DNA of 7,001 nucleotides, taken from the NCBI GenBank assembly GCA_045600965.1, contig JAZRYW010000041.1:1-7001 (forward strand), written 5' to 3'. Position 1 is the first letter of the stretch. Each line of letters begins with the position of its first letter. Below, one piece after another: positions 1 through 5,322 of this stretch. This DNA is from RGIG6374 sp045600965 (lineage in GTDB: Bacteria > Bacteroidota > Bacteroidia > Bacteroidales > UBA932). Position numbers and translations under genes: made by a program. The notes beneath the pieces were generated by a model. The model was not told the origin of the DNA. It was given only the letters and a program-made list of their open reading frames with translations, and made no database searches.

Positions 1-115
1 CGACGCCTTTGGCTTCGAGATCCCGGAGGGCTGCCGCCCCACCTACGTTTCAAGGAAGTCCAACAAGGGCAAGCGGGGCCGTCCGGCTAAGCCGCAGACC
101 GAGACCCTGACTTAA
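1..115 (+). CDS. C-terminal tail of an unidentified protein (5' truncated)
   Basis: An open frame (codons from base 2) enters from the left edge and ends at the TAA at 113-115, leaving the last 37 residues. The tail is basic, with the AT-hook-like string KGKRGRPAKP followed by a short polar end, so binding to a nucleic acid is possible but not shown. I do not recognise the family from so short a piece. Codon use (GGC, CGC, GAG, ACC) resembles the real genes further right. A stem-loop with a T run follows at 134-161, which fits the end of a transcription unit. That this is a real gene end is fairly likely; its function is unknown. Confidence 0.55.
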   Translation, partial: DAFGFEIPEGCRPTYVSRKSNKGKRGRPAKPQTETLT

Positions 116-133
116 TTGTATAAATGTTTGCAA

Positions 134-161
134 AACTCAGACGGGTCGGAGTTGATTTTTT
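134..161 (+). terminator. Probable intrinsic terminator after the leftmost gene
   Basis: AACTC (134-138) pairs with GAGTT (149-153). After one A-G mismatch the stem continues with GA (140-141) pairing TC (146-147), leaving a four-base loop. Two bases after the stem comes a run of six T (156-161). The site lies 18 bases past the stop codon at 115. The stem is short and interrupted, so this is a plausible but not strong terminator. Confidence 0.45.
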
Positions 162-268
162 GGAGTAGGGTAGGAGCATGGTCGGAAGCCGGAGCAACTG
201 GCGGGCCAAAGCCAAGTCGGGAGCCCGGAGCTGGAGTCAAATCTATAGTCAGGCTGGCGTCAGTCCGC

Positions 269-329
269 AGCCCGGGCCAAAGCCAGAGCTAAAGCTTGAT
301 TCAGAGCCCGGGCCAAAGCCAGAGCTAAA
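269..329 (+). repeat. 25-base direct repeat, two copies
   Basis: The same 25 bases occur at 269-293 and 305-329, beginning AGCCCGGGCCAAAG and ending AGCTAAA. The offset is 36 bases, which is six hexamers or twelve codons, so the plus-strand frame repeats the peptide PGPKPEL. This is the best-preserved part of the hexamer tract and suggests a local duplication. There are only two copies with an 11-base spacer, so it is not a CRISPR array. Confidence 0.8.
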
Positions 330-351
330 TCCTGAAACATTTCCAAAGCTA

Positions 352-370
352 AAAGCCTGAGTCAGGCTTT
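352..370 (-). terminator. Perfect 19-base palindrome, possible terminator of the transporter gene
   Basis: AAAGCCTGA (352-360) and TCAGGCTTT (362-370) are exact reverse complements around one central base, giving eight pairs with a three-base loop. On the minus strand the stem ends in four T, so it could stop transcripts of the transporter gene, whose stop codon lies about 130 bases upstream. The T run is short and partly within the stem. It could instead be just another feature of the repeat tract. Confidence 0.35.
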
Positions 371-497
371 GGGGCCGAAGCCTTGAACTGGGACAGGGCG
401 CCATAGCCTGAGCCGGGAAAAAGCATAAGCCATAGCCGGAGCCGAAGCATGAACCTAAGCCTAAGGCCGGGGACACCGGGGCCGGGAAAGGCAAGGG

Positions 498-1445
498 TTA
501 AAGCAGGAAGAACAGGGCCACGCCGGTGACGGTGACAAGGGTGCCGATGATTTCCTTGAAGGATACCCGCTGACGGTTGATGATGGCGTAGGGTGCTATG
601 ATCAGCACCGGGGTGAGGGCCATCAGGGTGGATGCTATGCCGGCCGGGGCATACTGCACAGCCATAAGCGATAGCGAGACACCGATGAAGGGCCCGAAGA
701 AGGTGGTCAGGGTGGCGAACAGCATCCCGCGACGGTCGGCCAGCGCCGTGCGGACCCTGCCCATACCCCTTTTGAGCAGGATTATGACAAGAAATCCCGA
801 GAATCCGGCCACGGCGCGGATGAATGTGCCGGCGAAGGGCAGGACGGTATCCAGCGCGGCTGGCGCATCGGCCGGAAGAATGGCGCCGTAGTGCTCGAGG
901 CCTGTCTTGCTGAGCACCAGTCCCACACCCTGTCCTATACCTGCGCCGATTCCGAACAGCACGCCTTTCAGCGGAAGCTTGAGTTCAACCTTGTGACGGC
1001 CTTCCCCGCCTCCGCGCACGAGGATGGAGATGGCTATGCCGGCAAGGGTGACGAGCATTGCCAACCACGAATGCCAGGAGAGCCTTTCGCCGAGCATAAG
1101 CCAGCCCGAGATGCCGGCGAGCGGTGGCGCAAGGGTCATAAAGAGCTGGCCGTAGCGTGAGCCGAATATGATGTAGGAATTGAACAGGCAGAAATCACCG
1201 AACACATATCCCACCAGGCCGGACAGGCAGAGCCAGAACCAGGTGACGGCATCGGCGTGGACGGGAAAGGGAGTGCCGACGGTGACCCACAGCAGTATGC
1301 CGAGCATTGCCAGAGAAAGGGCCATACGTATCAGGTTGAGAGGCAGCGCGCCGAGCCTGTGACTTGCTATGTCTGCGAAAATGGCGGTGGCGGTCCACGA
1401 CAGGGCCACGATGAGTGAGATTATTTCCCCTGTGTATTGTCCCAT
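498..1445 (-). CDS. DMT-superfamily EamA-type membrane transporter
   Basis: A 315-residue inner-membrane protein made of about ten hydrophobic segments in two EamA repeats, roughly residues 8-143 and 160-315. The basic stretch near residues 144-160 separates the repeats. The end LMALTPVLIIAPYAII (residues 274-289), then a charged turn and a last helix, is the usual finish of the second EamA repeat. The length is normal for the family, which exports or takes up small metabolites; the substrate cannot be read from sequence. The start is the ATG at 1445. A TTG ten codons upstream is in frame but lies inside the promoter at 1463-1493. It is divergent from the uronic-sugar operon and shares its regulatory region, so a link to sugar or amino acid export is possible but unproven. 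Confidence 0.88.
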   Translation of the reverse strand: MGQYTGEIISLIVALSWTATAIFADIASHRLGALPLNLIRMALSLAMLGILLWVTVGTPFPVHADAVTWFWLCLSGLVGYVFGDFCLFNSYIIFGSRYGQLFMTLAPPLAGISGWLMLGERLSWHSWLAMLVTLAGIAISILVRGGGEGRHKVELKLPLKGVLFGIGAGIGQGVGLVLSKTGLEHYGAILPADAPAALDTVLPFAGTFIRAVAGFSGFLVIILLKRGMGRVRTALADRRGMLFATLTTFFGPFIGVSLSLMAVQYAPAGIASTLMALTPVLIIAPYAIINRQRVSFKEIIGTLVTVTGVALFFLL

Positions 1446-1462
1446 AACGAAAAAACAACGGA

Positions 1463-1493
1463 CAAAAATAGCCAACAGGACTGGAATTTCAAA
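1463..1493 (-). promoter_or_regulatory. Bacteroidetes-type promoter of the transporter gene
   Basis: Read on the minus strand, TTTG (1493-1490), 19 bases, then TATTTTTG (1470-1463) match the Bacteroidetes primary sigma consensus TTTG-N19-21-TAnnTTTG exactly. Transcription would start near 1457, about a dozen bases before the ATG at 1445. This also supports that ATG over the upstream TTG. Confidence 0.75.
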
Positions 1494-1498
1494 ATTCC
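1483..1498. repeat. Palindrome over the -33 box of the transporter promoter
   Basis: GGAATTT (1483-1489) and AAATTCC (1492-1498) are exact reverse complements around CA. The TTTG box of the minus-strand promoter (1490-1493) lies in its centre. The position suggests an operator, but the binding protein is unknown. Confidence 0.45.
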
Positions 1499-1499
1499 G

Positions 1500-1528
1500 G
1501 ATTGACCTGATTTTTGCGAAGATTGACC
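1500..1528 (+). repeat. GATTGACC direct repeat between the divergent promoters
   Basis: GATTGACC occurs at 1500-1507 and 1521-1528, offset 21 bases or about two helical turns, so both copies would face the same side of the DNA. It sits between the two divergent promoters. It may be a pair of regulator sites; an eight-base match could also be chance. Confidence 0.3.
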
Positions 1529-1564
1529 GTGCCGGGGCCGGCCGCGAGGGTGGTTTGAGACAAT

Positions 1565-1586
1565 TATTTGTAATTTATTACAAATA
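1565..1586. repeat. AT-rich palindrome over the -33 box of the operon promoter
   Basis: TATTTGTAA (1565-1573) and TTACAAATA (1578-1586) are exact reverse complements around TTTA. The -33 TTTG of the plus-strand promoter (1567-1570) is inside the left arm. A dimeric regulator bound here would overlap RNA polymerase. It lies upstream of the predicted transcription start, so it would act as DNA and not as an RNA hairpin. Confidence 0.5.
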
Positions 1587-1598
1587 TCAGTAAATTTG
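1567..1598 (+). promoter_or_regulatory. Bacteroidetes-type promoter of the antiterminator/uronic-sugar operon
   Basis: TTTG (1567-1570), 20 bases, then TAAATTTG (1591-1598) match the Bacteroidetes consensus exactly. The start would be near 1604, leaving an untranslated leader of about 245 bases before the first gene. It is the only good consensus promoter I find ahead of the four-gene run, and none is evident in the short gaps between those genes. Confidence 0.75.
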
Positions 1599-1603
1599 AA
1601 GTT

Positions 1604-1849
1604 TGGGAAGTTCCGCAAGACGATGCGGTGAAGTTCCGCGGTTGCAGTTGCGTCTCTAGGTTCAGGGCAAGGCTGCAGGTCGAATAATCGATAACCGTTG
1701 CGCTCCTGCCATCCAATACCCTGATTCTGCCGGCAGGCCGTATCAGGGCGATGGAGAGGCAGCCGTTCATCGTCCAATTTCCCGAACAGGCCATCACGGA
1801 TTCCCGGGCGAGCAACGCCTCTCTTCGGCGGGGCCTCAATAAGTCCTGA
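1604..1849 (+). promoter_or_regulatory. Long 5' leader of the UpxY-type operon
   Basis: About 245 transcribed bases precede the antiterminator gene. UpxY proteins are known to act on the leader of their own locus, so a leader this long is expected. Visible structure: GAAGTTCCGC repeated at 1607-1616 and 1630-1639; a small stem CCGCA (1613-1617) with TGCGG (1624-1628); and a stem CCCTGAT (1719-1725) with ATCAGGG (1742-1748) that encloses a second palindrome, CTGCCGGCAG (1727-1736). No stem is followed by a T run, so there is no clear intrinsic terminator; any block would have to be a pause or Rho-dependent. The minus strand is also open across much of this region, but nothing recognisable is encoded. 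Confidence 0.5.
1751..1849 (+). CDS. Possible 32-codon upstream ORF abutting the antiterminator gene
   Basis: ATG at 1751 opens a frame of 32 codons that ends in TGA at 1847-1849, directly against the ATG at 1850 and in the same frame. The frame is open back to 1688 without another ATG. The peptide starts MERQPFIVQFPEQ and matches nothing I know. If translated, its ribosomes would end exactly at the next start and could couple translation. It may equally be a chance frame in the leader. Confidence 0.15.
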   Translation: MERQPFIVQFPEQAITDSRASNASLRRGLNKS

Positions 1850-2332
1850 ATGAACAGCACTGACACCAAGGGTGAGCTTCACTGGTATGCGGCGAGACTC
1901 ATCAGCGGAAAAGATTTAATATCGAAACGGCTGGCATCCGATGCCATCCATTGTTACCGGACCAAATATGCGCCGAACATATTGTTCGTGTGCTGTAAGG
2001 CGGCCTATACACGTGAGCTGATCCAGGATTTCCGGGGTCGGCTCTACTTTTATCGTGACCCCGGGCAGACAAGTCCGCAGTCCATACCGGAGAGGGAGAT
2101 GAACAATTTCATCCTTGTGACATCGGTTTCGGACGAGATCATCAATCTGGGGACAGTCACACCTGATTTCCTTGTCGGCCAGAAGGTGCGTGTCAAAGGC
2201 GGTCTGTTCCTGGGAGCGGAAGGTGTCATAAAGCGTATCAAGGGCGACCGCAGGCTCATCGTCTCAATCGACGGAGTCACAGCCGTTGCCACCTGTTTCA
2301 TCAGGCCGGAACTTCTGGAGCCTGTCGAATAA
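1850..2332 (+). CDS. UpxY-family transcription antiterminator (RfaH/NusG-like)
   Basis: A 160-residue NusG-like protein. An NGN domain starts at HWYAARL (residues 11-17), passes APNILFV (residues 41-47) and reaches MNNFILV (residues 84-90), the counterparts of WYALRV, VHNLLFV and MRDFIAV in Bacteroides UpxY proteins. A KOW domain follows from about residue 108, with GQKVRVKGGLFLGAEGVIKR and then IDGVTAVATCFI. In Bacteroides these proteins are made from the first gene of a capsule operon and keep RNA polymerase from stopping early in that same operon. The protein is about 15-20 residues shorter than usual; the gap falls in the NGN domain, where the family's FIP segment should be. The start is fixed by the in-frame stop at 1847-1849. 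No UpxZ-like gene follows. The next gene begins 40 bases downstream with no promoter between. Confidence 0.88.
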   Translation: MNSTDTKGELHWYAARLISGKDLISKRLASDAIHCYRTKYAPNILFVCCKAAYTRELIQDFRGRLYFYRDPGQTSPQSIPEREMNNFILVTSVSDEIINLGTVTPDFLVGQKVRVKGGLFLGAEGVIKRIKGDRRLIVSIDGVTAVATCFIRPELLEPVE

Positions 2333-2372
2333 GAACCGTTTCAAAACAGCTTCTAAGAAATACAACATCATT

Positions 2373-3545
2373 ATGCAGTTTGAAAGCAAATTCGAGAAAA
2401 TTTACAGGAAGTCGCCACAGAACGTGGCCTTCTGTCCATACCGCGTCTGCCCGGTGGGAGCGCATTCCGACCATCAGTTGGGCAAGGTGACGGGCATAGC
2501 CATCGACAAGGGCATACACATCGCCTACAGCCCGAAAATGAACGGTGTGGTGGAGCTCTGCTCGCTACAGTTCGGTAAACGCGCCCAGTGGCACATAGCT
2601 GGTGTGCCTTCGGTCAAGGATGGCGACTGGGCCGACTATCTTCGCGGGGCAACCCTTCTCCTGAGCCGCAGATATCCCCTGACCAGGGGTATAAGCGGTG
2701 TCATCGAGGGCACGCTTCCCATAGGCGGACTTTCTTCCTCGGCGGCTGTGACACTGGTCTTCCTCAAGGCGCTGTGCGATGTCAACCGACTGTGTATCGA
2801 GCCCGAGGAGATGATATCCATCGCAGTGGCTGTGGAGAACTCCTACGTGGGGGTCAATTCGGGCAAACTCGACCAGAGCTGTGAAATGTTCTGCCGCAAG
2901 GACAGCCTCCTCTACCTCGACACTCGTGACGATTCATACGAAAACATTCCCGCAAACCCTGCAATGAAGCCCTACGAGATTGCAATCTTCTTCAGCGGGG
3001 TGGAGCGCGCGCTGGTGGACAGCCAGTTCAACAGCCGTGTGGACGAGTGCCGCAGCGCCGCATACGCCATCAAGGCATACGCTGGAATCGAATACGGAAA
3101 GTTTTCCGAGACCAACCTGCGCGACGTGCCGCAGGACGTGTTCGAACGCTGTTCCGACCGTCTCCCCGATCCCTGGCGCAGGCGTGCCCTGCACTGGTAT
3201 GGCGAGTACCGGCGCGTGGAGCGTGCAGTGGAGGCCTGGCGCCGTGGGGATATTGATGAATTCGGAAGGATCAGTTTCGAAAGCGGCCTTTCGTCGATAG
3301 TCAACTGGGAGGCGGGTTCGCCCGAACTGAAGACTCTCTACGACATAATGACACGCACCGATGGCATCTACGGAGGCCGTTTCAGCGGTGCCGGCTTCAG
3401 GGGCTCCTGTATGGCCCTGATCGACCCCGCATACAGGGAGAGCATAGTGGAAAAGGTTGAGAGGGAATACCTCGCCGCCTTCCCCGCCCTGAAGGGCAAG
3501 TACAGTTGCGCCATCTGCCACAGCGCGGACGGCCTTGAGTTGTAG
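2373..3545 (+). CDS. GHMP sugar kinase of the galactokinase family, probably galacturonokinase
   Basis: A 390-residue cytosolic kinase. All three GHMP motifs are present: CPYRVCPVGAHSDHQLG (residues 21-37), the ATP loop LPIGGLSSSAA (115-125) and GGRFSGAGFRGS (334-345). The likely catalytic Asp is D167 in VNSGKLDQ. Galactokinases read GEHTDY in motif 1; here it is GAHSDH. From memory, plant galacturonokinase (GalAK) has GAHIDH, and also shares PYRxCPxGAH, RFSGAGFRG and GLSSI-N-E-G. I therefore infer GalA to GalA-1-phosphate. The Glu-to-Ala change removes an acidic residue thought to face C6 of the sugar, which would suit a carboxylate. The downstream gene supplies the next two steps. The start is ATG 2373; an in-frame TTG at 2286 overlaps the previous gene. 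Galactose or glucuronate as substrate is not excluded. Confidence 0.85.
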   Translation: MQFESKFEKIYRKSPQNVAFCPYRVCPVGAHSDHQLGKVTGIAIDKGIHIAYSPKMNGVVELCSLQFGKRAQWHIAGVPSVKDGDWADYLRGATLLLSRRYPLTRGISGVIEGTLPIGGLSSSAAVTLVFLKALCDVNRLCIEPEEMISIAVAVENSYVGVNSGKLDQSCEMFCRKDSLLYLDTRDDSYENIPANPAMKPYEIAIFFSGVERALVDSQFNSRVDECRSAAYAIKAYAGIEYGKFSETNLRDVPQDVFERCSDRLPDPWRRRALHWYGEYRRVERAVEAWRRGDIDEFGRISFESGLSSIVNWEAGSPELKTLYDIMTRTDGIYGGRFSGAGFRGSCMALIDPAYRESIVEKVEREYLAAFPALKGKYSCAICHSADGLEL

Positions 3546-3548
3546 GAT

Positions 3549-5321
3549 ATGAAATGCATCATACTCGCGGCCGGATACGCCACACGGCTCAGTCCGCTGA
3601 CCGACAATTTTCCCAAGCCGCTGCTTGAAGTGCAGGGGAAGAGCATACTCGACCATCTTGTGGACAATATCGAGCGGAGCGGTGAGGTGGACGGCTATGT
3701 GGTGGTCAGCAACCACCGCTATGCCGGACATTTCAGCAGTTGGGCGGAAGGACGGCGCGAGAGGATAACTGTGCTCGACGACGGCACGTCAACAAATGAT
3801 ACCCGTCTCGGCGCCGTACGCGACATAAAGTTCGCAATCGACACCCTCCTCCTCGACGACGACCTGCTGGTCATCGCTGGAGACAACCTGATAGACTTCC
3901 CGCTCGGGGAATTCCTGAAATATGCCCGGCGCAAGGGCACAAGCTGCGTGATGCGCTACAGCGAGCCGGACGGTGAAAGGCTTCACAGATGCGCAGTGGC
4001 CTGCGTGGATGCGGACGATATGATCACCTCTCTCGAGGAGAAGCCCGCAAGGCCGAAAAGCAACTGGATATGCCCGCCGTTTTATTTCTACACCCGTCAG
4101 GACGCGAGTCTGGTTGACCGCGCGCTGGCGGATGGCTGCGGGACCGACGCTCCGGGAAGCTACCTTGCCTGGCTGTCGGCTCACAGGCCCGTTCACGCGA
4201 TGCTTATGCCCGGCCGCCGCTACGACATAGGCGACCTTGAAAGTTACCTCTCCGTGCAGCGTGATTTCAAGGGGATGAAGGTGCTCGTGACCGGCGCCGC
4301 AGGGTTTATTGGGGCAAATCTGGTGATGAGGCTCCTGGCCGACGAGCCGTTGGCCGACATCGTCGGAGTGGACAATATGAACGGCTACTACGACGTTTCG
4401 CTCAAGGAATACCGTCTGAATCGCATCGCTGAGGTGGCTGCAGGCAGGAGCGACTGCGCCTGGCGCTTCATCAGGGGCGACATCTCAGACGCGGCGTTCA
4501 TAGATGACCTGTTTGCACGGGAGGGGTTCGACGTGGTGGTCAACCTTGCCGCGCAGGCGGGAGTGCGCTACAGCACAGTCAATCCCGGAGCATATATCGA
4601 GAGCAACATAACGGGCTTCTACAACATACTCGAGGCCTGCCGCCGCCATCCGGTGAAGCATCTTGTCTATGCAAGTTCGAGCAGCGTCTATGGCGGCAAC
4701 ACCAAGGTCCCCTTCAGCGAGGAGGATCCCGTGGACAGTCCCGTATCGCTCTATGCCGCCACCAAGAAGAGCAACGAACTGATGGCCCACGCCTACGGCA
4801 AACTCTACGACATACCCAGCACCGGATTGAGGTTCTTTACCGTATACGGGCCAGCCGGAAGGCCGGATATGGCCTACTTCAGCTTTACTGAGAAACTCCT
4901 CTCCGGAGGCGCTGTCGACCTTTTCAACTATGGCGAATGCCGCCGCGACTTCACCTACGTGGACGACATAGTGGAAGGCGTGGTCCGTGTGATCCGCCGC
5001 CCGCCCGGGCGCCGCAGGGGGGAGGACGGACTTCCCCTCGCCCCGTGCAGGGTATTCAACATCGGCGGTTCGCATCCCGAGAGACTGATGGATTTCGTGA
5101 CAGTGCTCGAGGAGGAGATGGTGCGCACGGGGCTCCTGAGCGCCGACTATGACTTCGAGGCCCACCACAATCTTGTGGCTATGCAGCCGGGTGACGTGCC
5201 GGAGACCTTCGCCGACACCTCCGCCCTTGAACGCGAGTTCGGCTTCCGTCCTTCAACCCCCCTTCGGGACGGTCTGAGGGCTTTTGTAGAATGGTATGCA
5301 AATTATTACAAATCAAGATAA
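3549..5321 (+). CDS. Fusion: sugar-1-phosphate nucleotidyltransferase + UDP-glucuronate 4-epimerase
   Basis: One uninterrupted 590-residue frame holds two enzymes. Residues 1-240 are an NTP-transferase domain: LAAGYATRLSPLT (6-18), FPKPLL with K23, AGDN (110-113, metal-binding Asp) and EEKP (163-166). Residues 243-590 are an extended short-chain dehydrogenase with the NAD loop TGAAGFIG (248-255), NLAAQAGVRYS (332-342), YASSSSVYGG (374-383), YAATK (402-406, catalytic Tyr and Lys) and a late MQPGDVPETFAD. These are the hallmarks of CapI/GAE-type UDP-glucuronate 4-epimerase, which interconverts UDP-GlcA and UDP-GalA. The linker is almost absent, and a Met at residue 243 (ATG 4275, preceded by AAGGGG) sits where a separate epimerase would begin. 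I infer that the first half charges the sugar phosphate from the kinase encoded 3 bases upstream, using UTP; its substrate is not proven. The family of the epimerase half is very sure. Confidence 0.9.
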   Translation: MKCIILAAGYATRLSPLTDNFPKPLLEVQGKSILDHLVDNIERSGEVDGYVVVSNHRYAGHFSSWAEGRRERITVLDDGTSTNDTRLGAVRDIKFAIDTLLLDDDLLVIAGDNLIDFPLGEFLKYARRKGTSCVMRYSEPDGERLHRCAVACVDADDMITSLEEKPARPKSNWICPPFYFYTRQDASLVDRALADGCGTDAPGSYLAWLSAHRPVHAMLMPGRRYDIGDLESYLSVQRDFKGMKVLVTGAAGFIGANLVMRLLADEPLADIVGVDNMNGYYDVSLKEYRLNRIAEVAAGRSDCAWRFIRGDISDAAFIDDLFAREGFDVVVNLAAQAGVRYSTVNPGAYIESNITGFYNILEACRRHPVKHLVYASSSSVYGGNTKVPFSEEDPVDSPVSLYAATKKSNELMAHAYGKLYDIPSTGLRFFTVYGPAGRPDMAYFSFTEKLLSGGAVDLFNYGECRRDFTYVDDIVEGVVRVIRRPPGRRRGEDGLPLAPCRVFNIGGSHPERLMDFVTVLEEEMVRTGLLSADYDFEAHHNLVAMQPGDVPETFADTSALEREFGFRPSTPLRDGLRAFVEWYANYYKSR

Positions 5322-5322
5322 T

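Larger units (their letters stand above)
178..490. repeat. Low-complexity tract of degenerate AGCC hexamers
   Basis: About 310 bases between the leftmost gene and the transporter are built from loosely repeated six-base units around AGCC (AAAGCC, GGAGCC, GAGCCC, TAAGCC, ATAGCC), roughly fifteen copies, all on the plus strand. A plus-strand frame of 60 codons (178-360) and a minus-strand frame of 81 codons (494-249) are open here. Their products are only Pro/Lys/Glu-rich or Gly/Phe/Ser-rich repeats, as the base repeat itself would give. I see no domain, and the frames end inside the tract. I read it as a decayed simple-sequence repeat and not a gene, though a small repeat peptide from either strand cannot be ruled out. 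Confidence 0.6.

Noticed and set aside
269..329. CRISPR-like repeat
   Set aside because: There are only two copies, the spacer is 11 bases and itself low-complexity, and no cas gene is present.
1446..1475. Longer form of the transporter gene starting at TTG 1475
   Set aside because: The extra ten codons overlap an exact minus-strand promoter whose transcript would start near 1457, and the first ATG at 1445 gives the usual N-terminus.
1540..1620. Invertible promoter segment as in Bacteroides fragilis capsule loci
   Set aside because: I found no pair of matching inverted repeats flanking the operon promoter; the only palindrome is a short one that includes the -33 box.
1421..1882. Minus-strand frames of 153 and 101 codons across the leader
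   Set aside because: They run antisense through two promoters, the leader and gene ends, and their products show no recognisable domain.
2286..2372. Longer form of the sugar kinase starting at TTG 2286
   Set aside because: It would overlap the end of the antiterminator gene, and the added residues match nothing in the kinase family.
4485..5168. Minus-strand frame of 227 codons inside the epimerase
   Set aside because: It is wholly antisense to a conserved enzyme domain; long antisense frames are expected at this GC content.
5296..5322. Longer form of serC starting at ATG 5296
   Set aside because: It overlaps the epimerase end and adds nine residues before the canonical SerC start MKKYNF.
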